Origin: Corynebacterium ulceribovis DSM 45146
GTDB lineage: Bacteria; Actinomycetota; Actinomycetes; Mycobacteriales; Mycobacteriaceae
Direction: 5' to 3'
Assembly: GCF_000372445.1 (NCBI RefSeq)
Contig: NZ_AQUY01000004.1
Coordinates: forward strand, 1,335 to 65,334
DNA: 64,000 nucleotides
This document shows, piece by piece, positions 1-9,314 of the stretch. The position numbers and the translations under genes are program-made. The stretch's first letter is position 1; every line of letters begins with the position of its first letter. The notes beneath the pieces were generated by a model. That model worked only from the letters and a program-made list of their open reading frames with translations. It had not been told where the DNA came from and searched no databases.

Positions 1-765
1 GAAACCGCTGACAGCAACGACGCTGCCGAGCAGGACGAGGAAGCACCAGCCACACCAACCACTCGCCCAGCTGACGACACCGCAGCTGAGGCTGCTGCGG
101 AACTAGCCGCAGACGTAGAAGCGGAAGTTGACCTGGCTGAACGCGAAACGGTGCAGGCAGAAATCCGCACCGAAACTGTACGGCCGTCGGACTTGACCCG
201 GCCGATGAACACCTCGCGATGGGCACAACACGGACCAATCGGTGGGCAGCCACCTGCAGTTGATGGCTCCGAAGCGGAACCGTCGACCGAAGCAGTGGAG
301 GCGGCAACAGCGGCGCAAGTAGAAGCAGCAACGGAAGCTGCAGAGGAAGCAGCTACGCCGCAAACCGCAACGACCTCTACTGATCCGGCACCAACGCCAG
401 TGCCAAAACCGGGCCCATCTGCTGGCCGGCCAAACCCTTCCATGATGGCGCCGCGCCGAAAGCTGCGGTCCCGCTACGTACCGCTTCCGAATGAAGTGTG
501 GTCGTCTGCCGGGTTCCAAACCCCGTATGACGTCGGCCAACAGTACGCCACGTGGTGGTACGAACAAGCCGCCACCGAAGACCAGCGCGACAAAGCGCAC
601 CTGCTGTCCGGAGGCGGACTACCGCCAGACATTGACCGGCCGCTACTGCAGTTTGCCTGCGAAACTCTGCATGAATACACGCTGACGGAATCGCAGCGCG
701 TCAATCTGCGCGATGGCTTCCACTCCGGAATCCGCGCGGTACTGATGAACCTGCGAAACGGCTAG
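1..765 (+). CDS. Hypothetical protein, 5' end cut by window edge
   Basis: The reading frame is open from the first base, so the true start lies outside the window. The first roughly 140 visible residues are low complexity (Ala, Glu, Thr, Asp, Pro), typical of a disordered linker. The last roughly 105 residues look globular, with several Trp and Tyr (a YATWWYEQ segment) and a motif-free helical end. No transmembrane segment is visible in this part. It is followed by its own terminator. I do not recognise a family; function unknown. Confidence 0.75.
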   Translation, partial: ETADSNDAAEQDEEAPATPTTRPADDTAAEAAAELAADVEAEVDLAERETVQAEIRTETVRPSDLTRPMNTSRWAQHGPIGGQPPAVDGSEAEPSTEAVEAATAAQVEAATEAAEEAATPQTATTSTDPAPTPVPKPGPSAGRPNPSMMAPRRKLRSRYVPLPNEVWSSAGFQTPYDVGQQYATWWYEQAATEDQRDKAHLLSGGGLPPDIDRPLLQFACETLHEYTLTESQRVNLRDGFHSGIRAVLMNLRNG

Positions 766-810
766 CCACAACCGGCAGCAAAACACTGCCGAGCTGAGTG
801 CGGAGCGGGA

Positions 811-845
811 AACAGGGCGACACAATGCGATGTCGCCCCGTTTTC
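811..845 (+). terminator. Intrinsic terminator of the first gene
   Basis: An 8-bp stem GGGCGACA (815-822) / TGTCGCCC (831-838), extended outward by AAC/GTT across one mismatch, is followed by TTTT. It lies 50 bases after the stop of the edge gene and before the convergent PspA gene. Confidence 0.75.
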
Positions 846-881
846 GTTTCGTTCTACGTCACCATGTGTGATGGCACGCAA

Positions 882-1847
882 TTATGCGTTGGACTGCGGA
901 CCCCACGGGTTCTCATCTAGCTCAGCATCATCCACTTCTGGGGTATCAATCAGTTCGCCGTCGACCTCAGCTGCCTCCGCGTCCGCCTCATTCGGCTGCG
1001 CTGGATTTGGCTCCGAAGCTGCGGCAGTGCCCATGTCAGAAGCTTCAGCATTCGCATCTCCGCCATCGCCTGCACCAATAGCCTGCTGCTGCTCTGCGCC
1101 AGTGGTCAGCTCAGAGCCAGCTGCACCGCCCTGCATCTGCGCGCGAATCTCTGCCAACCGCGCATTTGCCTTCAAATCGGTGCCGGCAGAAGTAATTTCC
1201 GCCATCCGGCCCTGCAAATTGTCTTCCATCAGTGCCTGCGAGCCCAACGCGTTAGCGTAACGCTGCTCAATCTTGTCGCGCACCTGGTCCAAAGTCGGCA
1301 CATTGCGATCCGCGGTGAACTGGCCCATGGTGTCCATGGCCTCAGTCGTCTTCTGTTGCATCTCTGCCTGCGCCGCCTGGCTACGCAACTGGCCTAGCGA
1401 GTCCAACTGCTCCTTCAGGCGAACCTCAGATTCCTTCGCCTGGGCCTGTGCCTGCGCTGCAGCTTGTTCGGCCTGCTGGTGCAGCGACTTGGTCTGCTCC
1501 AGCTCCTGCTCGGTGCTCACTAGCTGCGATGCTAAAACTTCGGCAGTATTACCAAACTCGGCAGCCTTCTGCGTGTCACCTTCGGCAGCTGCCTTGTCCG
1601 CCAAAGTCAGTGCCTGGCGAGTCTGCTCCTGCAGCTTCTGCACCTGTTGAACCATTCGGTTCATCTTCATTTCTAACTGCTTCTTGTTGCCGATGACGGC
1701 CGCCGCCTGCCGCTGAATGTCAGCGTGCTGCTTCTTCGACTGCTCAACTGCCTGGTTAATCTGCACCTGCGGGTCAGCATTCTCGTCAATCTTCTGGTCG
1801 AAAGCACTCATCATGTACTTCCAACCCTTAGAAAACGGGTTCGCCAT
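882..1847 (-). CDS. PspA/IM30 family envelope-stress protein
   Basis: A 321-residue cytoplasmic protein of the PspA/IM30 (ESCRT-III-like) family, which binds and stabilises the inner membrane under stress. The N-terminus (MANPFSKGWKYMMSAFDQK) is the membrane-facing helix of the family. Residues of about 25-230 form a long coiled coil rich in Gln, Ala, Glu and Lys. The C-terminal 80 residues are an acidic Ala/Asp/Glu tail not needed by the core fold. The start at 1847 is chosen over an upstream in-frame codon because AAGGAG sits 7 bases before it and the family begins here. No pspBC partner genes are adjacent. Confidence 0.9.
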   Translation of the reverse strand: MANPFSKGWKYMMSAFDQKIDENADPQVQINQAVEQSKKQHADIQRQAAAVIGNKKQLEMKMNRMVQQVQKLQEQTRQALTLADKAAAEGDTQKAAEFGNTAEVLASQLVSTEQELEQTKSLHQQAEQAAAQAQAQAKESEVRLKEQLDSLGQLRSQAAQAEMQQKTTEAMDTMGQFTADRNVPTLDQVRDKIEQRYANALGSQALMEDNLQGRMAEITSAGTDLKANARLAEIRAQMQGGAAGSELTTGAEQQQAIGAGDGGDANAEASDMGTAAASEPNPAQPNEADAEAAEVDGELIDTPEVDDAELDENPWGPQSNA

Positions 1848-1977
1848 GTCGACACTCCTTTGAGAGCAATTTCTATTTACTTCAGTAATCCCCGATCCTA
1901 CGGAGGTCAGCACAGTTTTGCAGACGGAAACGTCGCAGAAAGCCCGCCTTGTCGCGCAGCCGTCTTTACATTCCTTC

Positions 1978-1983
1978 TATGAT
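1978..1983 (+). promoter_or_regulatory. -10 box for a probable leaderless mRNA
   Basis: TATGAT ends 7 bases before the ATG at 1991, so transcription would begin at or next to the start codon. No Shine-Dalgarno sequence precedes that ATG. The -35 region is not clear. Confidence 0.4.
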
Positions 1984-1990
1984 TGCAACC

Positions 1991-3106
1991 ATGTCAATTA
2001 CCCGGACGTACTCGGCGCCCATTGCAATCGCCGCAGCTACTGCCCTGATTTCACTCAGCGCACCAGTTGCCGCTGCACACCCCGGAAATGCCGCGCCACC
2101 GGTGTCTTTTCAGGCTCAAGGAACAGCAACCACTGAACCCCCTGCTCCGTCGCTAACCGCATCGAAAACGGAACTGCAGCACAGAATTGACCAAGCGTCC
2201 GCTGATTTTCAGGCCAAAGGCGGCCGCGTCGGAATTGCGCTGCTGGACCGCCACTCCGGAATGCTGCTGACCAACGACACCGGTGACCAAACCTTCCCGC
2301 TGGCTAGTGTCACCAAAATCCTGATTGCGGAGCAGGTTGCCTTCCACAACTACACCCATCCGGAAGATGACAAGGATGGCAAAAAGTCGCACGCCGCCTC
2401 CCCTGGGAAAGACCCAGAAATGACAGTGGATGAGACGTCTCTGGAGGACATGCTCGCCCGCGACAACATGATTCGGCTGTCGGACAATGAAGCCACCGAT
2501 CTGTTGTGGGAGCGCTACGGTGGCACACAACTTGTTGGTGAAGTTGCGGAACGTTACGGCTTGGAAAACACCCGTGATGTCGGCTTTTGGCCCGGCGCGC
2601 AGTCGACGGCCGCTGATATGGCTACCTTCCTCGGCGGAGTTCTCGATGGCGACGGCGGCCTGGGTCAGCGTGAAACCATCTATTTCGCAGAACTCATGCA
2701 CTCGGTGCCGAAATTCTCCTACGGCATGATGGACCAGGACTTCGGCGTCCGTGGTGGACTCCCCGAAGAAACTGTCGGCACGAAGAACGGGTGGGATGGC
2801 CGCCTGATTAATAATTCCACCGGCATTTTCGGTCCGAATAATCAGTTCGTCATGGTCGTGCTCTCCGGAAACTCCAACCCGGAAGATGTCACCGAGGCGG
2901 TACGAACCGTGTTCCCAGAAGGCAAAGTGGCCGAAAGTGGACCGAGTTCCCGAGCAATTACGGTGCCCGAAGCCCCAGAAGCTGCTGCCGACTCCAATGT
3001 TTTGCCAAAATCCCCGACCACCAAGTGGGTGACGGGCATGCTTGTCGCCCTCATTCTCGGTTTTTCTGCTGGCTGGCTGCTACGCAAACAAGCCCGCGCG
3101 GAGTAG
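1991..3106 (+). CDS. Secreted, membrane-anchored serine hydrolase (class A beta-lactamase fold)
   Basis: A 371-residue protein of the penicillin-recognising serine hydrolase superfamily. An N-terminal signal peptide ends near an APVAA cleavage site. The three active-site boxes are present: SVTK (SxxK), SDN, and KNG in place of the usual KTG. A C-terminal hydrophobic helix followed by RKQAR would anchor it outside the membrane. Anchoring and the KNG box suggest a cell-wall carboxypeptidase-like or housekeeping role rather than a classical secreted beta-lactamase; this is inference. Start alternatives are ATG 1979 and TTG 1949; 1991 is preferred because a -10 box is 7 bases upstream and the signal peptide is then of normal length. 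Confidence 0.85.
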   Translation: MSITRTYSAPIAIAAATALISLSAPVAAAHPGNAAPPVSFQAQGTATTEPPAPSLTASKTELQHRIDQASADFQAKGGRVGIALLDRHSGMLLTNDTGDQTFPLASVTKILIAEQVAFHNYTHPEDDKDGKKSHAASPGKDPEMTVDETSLEDMLARDNMIRLSDNEATDLLWERYGGTQLVGEVAERYGLENTRDVGFWPGAQSTAADMATFLGGVLDGDGGLGQRETIYFAELMHSVPKFSYGMMDQDFGVRGGLPEETVGTKNGWDGRLINNSTGIFGPNNQFVMVVLSGNSNPEDVTEAVRTVFPEGKVAESGPSSRAITVPEAPEAAADSNVLPKSPTTKWVTGMLVALILGFSAGWLLRKQARAE

Positions 3107-3111
3107 CCGCC

Positions 3112-3147
3112 ACAAAAAATGGCTACCGGATCGCTCCGATAGCCATT
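3112..3147 (-). terminator. Intrinsic terminator of the thioredoxin-like gene
   Basis: The stem AATGGCTA (3118-3125) / TAGCCATT (3140-3147), with an inner CCGGA/TCCG extension, is followed on the minus strand by six T. It ends the minus-strand thioredoxin-like gene. Confidence 0.75.
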
Positions 3148-3169
3148 GTCCGCTCAGCCGCAGCTGAAC

Positions 3170-3559
3170 TTACTTCTCTTCGTCGCCAGCTGCCTCTGCA
3201 GCCATCTGTGCTTCGATTTCCTTCTTCACTTCGTCCATGTCCAAGCCTTCAAGCTGGGAGATGAGGTCTTCCAGCGCTGCTTCTGGCAGCAGACCAGCTT
3301 GGCGGAACAGCAGGATGCCGTCGCGGAACGCGAAGATGGTTGGGATGGACTGGATTTCCAGAGATGCAGCGATCTGCTGGTTCGCTTCGGTGTCCAGCTT
3401 GCCGAAGGTGTGCTCTGGGTGGCTCTCGGACACACGCTCGTAAATTGGGCCAAATGCCTTACAAGGGCCACACCACTCGGCCCATGCGTCGACAAGCACA
3501 ATGCCTTCCTTGCCCACGGTGTCCATGAAATTCTCGGCGGTCAGTTCAACGGTTGCCAT
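3170..3559 (-). CDS. Thioredoxin family protein
   Basis: A 129-residue cytoplasmic thiol-disulfide oxidoreductase. The active site WCGPC lies at about residues 27-31, and the cis-Pro loop SIPT follows at the expected distance. The C-terminus carries a 25-residue acidic Glu/Ala extension beyond the standard fold of about 105 residues. The start at 3559 has AGAGGA upstream and matches the family start; an upstream in-frame codon would add about 41 unrelated residues. It is monocistronic and distinct from the trxB-linked thioredoxin at 37.1 kb, so the cell has at least two thioredoxins. Confidence 0.9.
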   Translation of the reverse strand: MATVELTAENFMDTVGKEGIVLVDAWAEWCGPCKAFGPIYERVSESHPEHTFGKLDTEANQQIAASLEIQSIPTIFAFRDGILLFRQAGLLPEAALEDLISQLEGLDMDEVKKEIEAQMAAEAAGDEEK

Positions 3560-3826
3560 ATTCGAATCCTCTGCAGTCAGTTTCTCTTTGCTTACCCACC
3601 ACAACGCTACCGACGGCCCCACTATTCCAGCCACATGTTTTTTGCTTTTTGACGATGCCCTAGAGCTGCGCACCGCCAGCAAAGAACCATCGAGCAGTGA
3701 TATAGCTCACTAGGGTTTGCCGTGGCCTGGGGATTAATTGGAGCCTCAGGTCTGTTGTATTCACTACCTAACTAAGGTGAAGCGACAAGTATCGTTTTAC
3801 AGTTTCCACCAAGGAGGAAAGCCACT

Positions 3827-4030
3827 ATGGCAACCAAGAACTTCACGATCCGGGGAATGACCTGTGGACACTGTGCAGCGGCAGTCAAGGACGAAGTTGG
3901 GCAGGTCCTCGGTGTCGAAGATGTCGATGTCTCCATCGATGAAGGCCGCATGACCGTCTCCGGTGAAGGTTTCACCGACGCTGACATCGACGCTGCTGTC
4001 GTCGAGGCCGGCTACCAAGTAGTCGAATAA
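3827..4030 (+). CDS. copZ: Copper chaperone, HMA domain protein (CopZ-like)
   Basis: A 67-residue single-domain heavy-metal-associated protein. The metal-binding loop GMTCGHC (residues 10-16) carries the two Cys that bind Cu(I). It has a strong AAGGAGG site 10 bases before the ATG. The next gene, 44 bases downstream, is the copper-exporting ATPase, so the chaperone likely hands Cu(I) to that pump. The 267 bases upstream hold the promoter region; I saw no clear CsoR or CopY operator there. Confidence 0.92.
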   Translation: MATKNFTIRGMTCGHCAAAVKDEVGQVLGVEDVDVSIDEGRMTVSGEGFTDADIDAAVVEAGYQVVE

Positions 4031-4074
4031 TTTAATGCTTTAACCAAACGCTTCCCAGAAAAGGGGCGAGTGAC

Positions 4075-6354
4075 ATGGCTGATGTCGCCATGACGAAGAT
4101 CAATATTCCAGTTTCCGGGATGACCTGTACTTCTTGCTCGTCTCGGGTGGAGCGCAAACTTAACAAGATGGACGGAGTGGCGGCCGTGGTGAACTTCGCG
4201 ACGGAAACCGCCCAAGTTGAATACGACGCCGACGCAGTCACACCAGACGACCTGAAGGCCACCATCGAGGCCACGGGCTACGGCGCTGAACTACCGCAAC
4301 CGCAACCCGAGCCAACAGCACAACCCGCTGATACCGCTGAGGCCACACCTGCCTCGGCCGAAACCTCCGCCACCGAGGATGCCGCTGCGCTTCATATCGC
4401 CAGCCTCAAGCAGCGCCTGATTGTTACTGCGCTGCTGACCATCCCCGTGATGGCACTATCCATGGTCCCAGCGCTGCAATTCCGCTTTTGGCAATGGATT
4501 GTCTTCGCGCTGGCCTCCCCGGTGTACTTCTGGGGCGGCTGGCCATTCCACAGTGTCACCCTGCGGAACCTGCGCCACGGCGCGGTGTCCATGGATACGC
4601 TCATCACCCTCGGCACCTCAGCCGCTTACTGGTGGAGCGTGTACGCCCTGCTCTGGGGCGGAGCAGGCGAACCTGGCCTGGAAATGTCCATGTCCTTTAC
4701 CGGTAGCCACGGTCACGGCATGGCAGATATTTATCTGGAGGCTGCCGCCGGTGTCATCCTGTTCCTGCTGTTTGGCCGCTGGCTCGAGGCCAAGGCTAAG
4801 CGTTCTTCCGCGGCAGCGTTGCGTAGCATTTTGCAGCTCGGCGCGAAAGAAGTCAGTGTCATCCGCGGCGGGCAGGAGCAGCGGATTTCCGCTGAGCAGC
4901 TGCAGCTCGGCGAGCAGTTTGTGGTGCGGCCGGGCGAGAAAATCGCTACCGACGGCACCATCGATGATGGCCACAGCGCGGTCGATGAATCGATGCTCAC
5001 TGGCGAATCTGTGCCGGTAGAGGTCGGCCCAGGCGACACGGTAACCGGTGCTTCGGTGAACACTTCCGGCCGGTTGATTGTCACGGCCACCCGCGTTGGC
5101 AATAACACCACACTCGCGCAGATGGCCCGCCTGGTGGAAGAAGCCCAAGCCCGAAAGGCACCAGTTCAGCGACTCGTCGACCGCATTTCGCAGTTCTTCG
5201 TGCCGACGGTCATTGTGGTGTCCATCCTCACGCTGATTGTGCACCTGTGGCTCGGTTCCACCACCGCAGAATCCTTCACCGCCGCCGTTGCGGTCATGAT
5301 TATCGCCTGCCCTTGCGCCCTCGGCCTAGCCACCCCAATGTCGTTGATGGTGGCATCGGGCAAGGGTGCTTCCCTCGGCCTCATCATTAAGGGCCCAGAG
5401 GTGCTGGAGTCGACCCGCCGCGTCGACACGATTGTGTTGGATAAAACTGGCACGGTCACCACGGGCGACATGTCGGTGGACCACGTTTTCGCTGCCGAAG
5501 GTTTCACAGCGGACGAGGTGCTGCGCTTGGCTGCCGCAGCCGAGAATGCTTCTGAGCATCCGTTGGCCCGCGCCGTCACCAAGCACTACAACGACAACCA
5601 CCCGGATACCGCATTGCCGCAGGTAGACAGCTTCCATAGCACTGCTGGCATCGGTGTGGAAGGCACCGTCGAAGGCCGGAAGGTCACCGTGGGCAAGTCC
5701 ACCGCCCCGGCGCTGCAGGCCGAGATTGAGCAGGCCCAAGCCGCCGGTACCACCCCAATTTCGGTGCTTATTGACGATAACCCTGCCGGAGTCATCACCA
5801 TTTCGGACACGGTGAAGCCGTCCAGCGCCGATGCCATTGGCAAACTGCGCGAGTTGGGGCTCCGGCCAATGCTGCTGACTGGCGATAACGCTGCGACCGC
5901 GCAGGCAGTGGCTAAGCAAGTGGGCATCGCTACTGAGGATGTCATCGCGGATGTGCTGCCTGATGAGAAGGCGCAAGTGATTACTGACCTGCAGCACGAC
6001 GGCAAGATTGTCGCGATGGTCGGCGACGGCGTCAACGATGCTGCCGCCCTGACTGCCGCAGATTTGGGACTGTCGATGGGCACTGGCACCGACTCGGCGA
6101 TTGAAGCCTCCGATATCACCTTGGTGCGCGGTGACCTACTGGCCGCTGTCGATGCCATTGAATTGTCGCGAGCGACATTGCGCAATATTAAAGGCAACTT
6201 GTTCTGGGCGTTTGCCTACAATGTGGTGCTGATTCCGGTGGCGGCCATTGGGCTACTGGGGCCAATGTGGGCCGGTGCGGCGATGGCATTTTCGTCGGTG
6301 TTTGTGGTTCTTAACGCCCAACGACTGCGAACCTTCGGCGGTTCCCGCGGGTAA
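4075..6354 (+). CDS. copA: Copper-translocating P1B-type ATPase
   Basis: A 759-residue inner-membrane Cu(I) exporter. In order: an N-terminal HMA domain with GMTCTSC, a Pro/Ala/Glu-rich linker (about residues 75-105), a His-containing loop (SHGHGM) between early membrane helices, the actuator TGES, the transmembrane CPC in [10 protein letters not shown], the phosphorylation site DKTGT, and the hinge GDGVND. All catalytic motifs are intact and the length is normal. AAGGGG precedes the ATG at 4075. It is co-oriented with copZ and only 10 bases ahead of fhs. Confidence 0.95.
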   Translation: MADVAMTKINIPVSGMTCTSCSSRVERKLNKMDGVAAVVNFATETAQVEYDADAVTPDDLKATIEATGYGAELPQPQPEPTAQPADTAEATPASAETSATEDAAALHIASLKQRLIVTALLTIPVMALSMVPALQFRFWQWIVFALASPVYFWGGWPFHSVTLRNLRHGAVSMDTLITLGTSAAYWWSVYALLWGGAGEPGLEMSMSFTGSHGHGMADIYLEAAAGVILFLLFGRWLEAKAKRSSAAALRSILQLGAKEVSVIRGGQEQRISAEQLQLGEQFVVRPGEKIATDGTIDDGHSAVDESMLTGESVPVEVGPGDTVTGASVNTSGRLIVTATRVGNNTTLAQMARLVEEAQARKAPVQRLVDRISQFFVPTVIVVSILTLIVHLWLGSTTAESFTAAVAVMIIACPCALGLATPMSLMVASGKGASLGLIIKGPEVLESTRRVDTIVLDKTGTVTTGDMSVDHVFAAEGFTADEVLRLAAAAENASEHPLARAVTKHYNDNHPDTALPQVDSFHSTAGIGVEGTVEGRKVTVGKSTAPALQAEIEQAQAAGTTPISVLIDDNPAGVITISDTVKPSSADAIGKLRELGLRPMLLTGDNAATAQAVAKQVGIATEDVIADVLPDEKAQVITDLQHDGKIVAMVGDGVNDAAALTAADLGLSMGTGTDSAIEASDITLVRGDLLAAVDAIELSRATLRNIKGNLFWAFAYNVVLIPVAAIGLLGPMWAGAAMAFSSVFVVLNAQRLRTFGGSRG

Positions 6355-6364
6355 CTTTGTGGGT

Positions 6365-8047
6365 ATGAGTGCCTCTCAGCCCAGTGATATCGACATCGCG
6401 GCGGCACACCAGTTGCTGCCGATGTCCGACATTGCCCGCCGCGCCGGACTGCCCGATGACACCCTCATCCCCTATGGGCGTTCCATGGCGAAAGTGGATC
6501 TTGCTGCCGCACAGCAGCAGGCCCCGGCTCGGCGCGGCAAACTCATTTTGGTCACCGCGACCTCCCCCACCCCAGCTGGCGAAGGCAAATCCACAGTTCT
6601 TATCGGGTTGGCGGATGCGTTGACGGCAGCCGGAAAACGCAGCATTGTCACGTTGCGGGAACCGTCGCAAGGTCCGGTGATGGGGATTAAAGGTGGCGCG
6701 GCCGGCGGCGGGTATGCGCAGATCGTGCCGATGGCAGACATTAATCTGCATTTCACCGGCGACTTCCACGCCATTACCGCCGCCACCAACACCCTCGCCG
6801 CCCTGATCGACAACCACATCCAGCACGGCAACGCACTCAATATTGACCCGTGCCGCATCACGTGGCGCCGCTGCCTCGATGTCAACGACCGGTCGCTGCG
6901 CAATATCATCACCGGTCTGGGTGGTCCGGGCCAGGGCACCCCGCGGGAAGCCGGGTTCGACATCACCGCGGCCTCCGAAATTATGGCGGTGTTGTGCTTA
7001 GCGACGGATATGGCCGATCTTCGGGCTCGTCTTGGTCGGATTGTTATTGGTTCGACGTATAGCCGCGTGCCGGTCACGGTTTCGGACCTCGGAGTGGCTG
7101 GGGCATTGGCGGCGCTGATGCGCGATGCGATGAACCCGAATCTGGTGCAGACCTTGGGCGGGACGCCAGCTCTGGTTCATGGTGGGCCGTTCGCCAATAT
7201 TGCCCACGGCTGCAATTCGCTGGTGGCCACCACCACAGCACTGGACCATGCGGACTATGTGCTGACGGAAGCTGGTTTCGGCTCTGACCTTGGCGCAGAA
7301 AAATTCTTCGACATCACTGCTCGTGCTGGCGAACTGCAGGTGGCTGCGGCAGTGGTGGTGACCACTATTCGGTCGATCAAGTTTAACGGCGGCGCGGATC
7401 GGACAGCACTGACGGAGCCGGACCTCGATGCGCTGGCTGATGGGCTGGTGAATGTGCAGCGGCACTGCGAGAATATTCGCCAGTTCGGGGTGGAGCCCGT
7501 TATTGCGCTGAACCTGTTCACGTCTGATACCGAAGCTGAGCGCGAGTACCTGCGGCAGTGGGCTCGGGAGCACCATACTGCGCTGGCGGAAACCACGGTC
7601 TGGGCTGATGGCGGTGCTGGTGCGGCTGAGCTGGCCGAGACCGTGCTTGCCACCATGGCGGATCATGCCCACGATTCGCACCCTATCTACGACCCAGGCC
7701 GTGGCCTGCTGGAATCCTTGCAGACCATCGCGCAGCGCATTTACGGCGCTTCCGGGGTGCAGCTATCGGCCCAGGCGGAAAAGGACCTGCTATTTTTGCG
7801 GGCAAATGGGTGGGATACGTTGCCGGTCTGTGTGTCAAAGACCCAATATTCCTTCTCTGATGACCCAACCAAGTTGGGCGCTCCGACAGGACATACCCTG
7901 AATGTGAGGTCGCTGGTCCCACGGATCGGCGCCGGTTTTATTGTTGCTTTGACTGGCGACGTTATGACTTTGCCTGGTCTGCCGAAACAGCCAGCAGCGA
8001 ATGGGATAGATATTGATGAACTTGGACAAATTTCGGGGCTCTTCTAA
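6365..8047 (+). CDS. fhs: Formate--tetrahydrofolate ligase
   Basis: A 560-residue enzyme making 10-formyl-THF from formate, THF and ATP for one-carbon metabolism. The P-loop TPAGEGKST and the FTHFS signature GGAAGGGYAQ are present, and the length equals the family norm (about 555-560). The start at 6365 follows copA by 10 bases; the longer frame upstream is copA coding sequence read out of frame. The distance suggests co-transcription with the copper genes or an internal promoter inside copA. Its last 32 bases overlap the next gene. Confidence 0.95.
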   Translation: MSASQPSDIDIAAAHQLLPMSDIARRAGLPDDTLIPYGRSMAKVDLAAAQQQAPARRGKLILVTATSPTPAGEGKSTVLIGLADALTAAGKRSIVTLREPSQGPVMGIKGGAAGGGYAQIVPMADINLHFTGDFHAITAATNTLAALIDNHIQHGNALNIDPCRITWRRCLDVNDRSLRNIITGLGGPGQGTPREAGFDITAASEIMAVLCLATDMADLRARLGRIVIGSTYSRVPVTVSDLGVAGALAALMRDAMNPNLVQTLGGTPALVHGGPFANIAHGCNSLVATTTALDHADYVLTEAGFGSDLGAEKFFDITARAGELQVAAAVVVTTIRSIKFNGGADRTALTEPDLDALADGLVNVQRHCENIRQFGVEPVIALNLFTSDTEAEREYLRQWAREHHTALAETTVWADGGAGAAELAETVLATMADHAHDSHPIYDPGRGLLESLQTIAQRIYGASGVQLSAQAEKDLLFLRANGWDTLPVCVSKTQYSFSDDPTKLGAPTGHTLNVRSLVPRIGAGFIVALTGDVMTLPGLPKQPAANGIDIDELGQISGLF

Positions 8048-9302
8048 GCGCAGTGCCCGCCGCAGCGACAGCCACCGCAGCAGCACTCGCCGTGGTGTTG
8101 TTGCCGTTATAGCCCTGACCGGGCTTGTCCTTTCTGGCTGCGGATCCCCCGATACTGCTGAGCCTCCGGTGGAGAACACCACGTCTGCAAGCGCGACGGC
8201 AAGCAGCAGCACCAGCGGCGGCAGCTCGGCGTCGGCCCCGTCTTCGTCAACAAGCACCCCACAACCTATCCGGTGCCAAACGCCATCGGCCGGGGACATT
8301 GGCAAGCTCAGTCACTTGGAATTGGTGCAGCTAGCGACAACGCTGATGACCGTTGGGGTGGCGAACTACGACGATGCGGCTGCTGCGGTGGCGCGCGGGG
8401 CGGGCGGTGTTTTCATTGGCTCGTGGACGGACATGTCGATGCTGCATACGCCCGGCGCGGACCTGAAGACTCTGCAGGGCGCCGCCGATGGGCATCTGAT
8501 GGTCACCATTGATGAAGAAGGTGGCCGAGTGCAGCGGCTTTCCGGTGAACTGGGCGCGCTGCCGACACCTGCCGAAATGGCTCGCACCATGACGCCGCAG
8601 CAGGTTCATGACCTGGCGAAAGGTCACGCAGAGAAGATGGTGGCGCTGGGGCTGAGCGTGGACTTCGCCCCGAATGCGGATGTTGATGTGCCGGATGCGA
8701 CGACCGTGATTGGTGACCGCGCGTTCTCCGATGACCCGAAAGTGGCTGCTGAGTATGCTGCCGTGTTTGCCGATGGGCTCGCCGCCGGTGGCATTAAACC
8801 GGTGGTCAAGCACTTCCCGGGCCATGGCAGCGTAGTGGGAGATTCCCATGCCGGTGCGGTCACTGCCCCGCCGCTGCCGGAGCTGAAAAAGCACGACCTG
8901 CTGGCCTTTTCAGCGCTGACTGACCAGCCGGCGTTCATGGTGGGCCATATGGAAGTGCCTGGATTCGGTGAGCCAGGGCCCGCGTCGTTGAACCCGGCGG
9001 TGTATCAGCTGCTGAAAGCTGGTGGCTACCCGAAACTGGGTGGCGGTCACACCCCGGCTTTCGACGGTGTGGTGTTTACCGATGACCTCTCCGGGATGAA
9101 AGCGATTACGGACCGGATGGCGGTGACCGAAGCTGTCGTCGCGGCGATTGCAGCTGGGGCGGATTCACCGTTGTGGTTGGGTACTGAGCAGCTGACTGCC
9201 GCCGCGGAAGCAGTTGCGACGGCGGTGGACGATGGCCGGATTTCCGCGGAACGCTTCGCCGATGCCCGCGCCCGCGTCGCCCAGTTCACTGGCTGCAAGT
9301 AG
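8016..9302 (+). CDS. Glycoside hydrolase family 3 lipoprotein (NagZ-like)
   Basis: A 428-residue predicted lipoprotein. A 27-residue basic N-region and hydrophobic stretch lead to the lipobox LVLSGC, with Cys42 as the lipid site. A Ser/Thr-rich linker follows. The GH3 beta-N-acetylhexosaminidase signatures are KHFPGHG with the DSH loop (His-Asp acid/base dyad of NagZ enzymes) and TDDLSGMKAI with the nucleophile Asp. It probably removes GlcNAc from muropeptides or cell-wall glycans outside the membrane. The ATG start lies inside fhs, in another frame, implying translational coupling. Confidence 0.9.
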   Translation: MNLDKFRGSSKRSARRSDSHRSSTRRGVVAVIALTGLVLSGCGSPDTAEPPVENTTSASATASSSTSGGSSASAPSSSTSTPQPIRCQTPSAGDIGKLSHLELVQLATTLMTVGVANYDDAAAAVARGAGGVFIGSWTDMSMLHTPGADLKTLQGAADGHLMVTIDEEGGRVQRLSGELGALPTPAEMARTMTPQQVHDLAKGHAEKMVALGLSVDFAPNADVDVPDATTVIGDRAFSDDPKVAAEYAAVFADGLAAGGIKPVVKHFPGHGSVVGDSHAGAVTAPPLPELKKHDLLAFSALTDQPAFMVGHMEVPGFGEPGPASLNPAVYQLLKAGGYPKLGGGHTPAFDGVVFTDDLSGMKAITDRMAVTEAVVAAIAAGADSPLWLGTEQLTAAAEAVATAVDDGRISAERFADARARVAQFTGCK

Positions 9303-9314
9303 GCTGCCTCGCTG

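Noticed and set aside
3560..3826. CsoR or CueR operator before copZ
   Set aside because: I looked for a GC-rich CsoR-type or a MerR-spaced palindrome and saw none clear enough to report.
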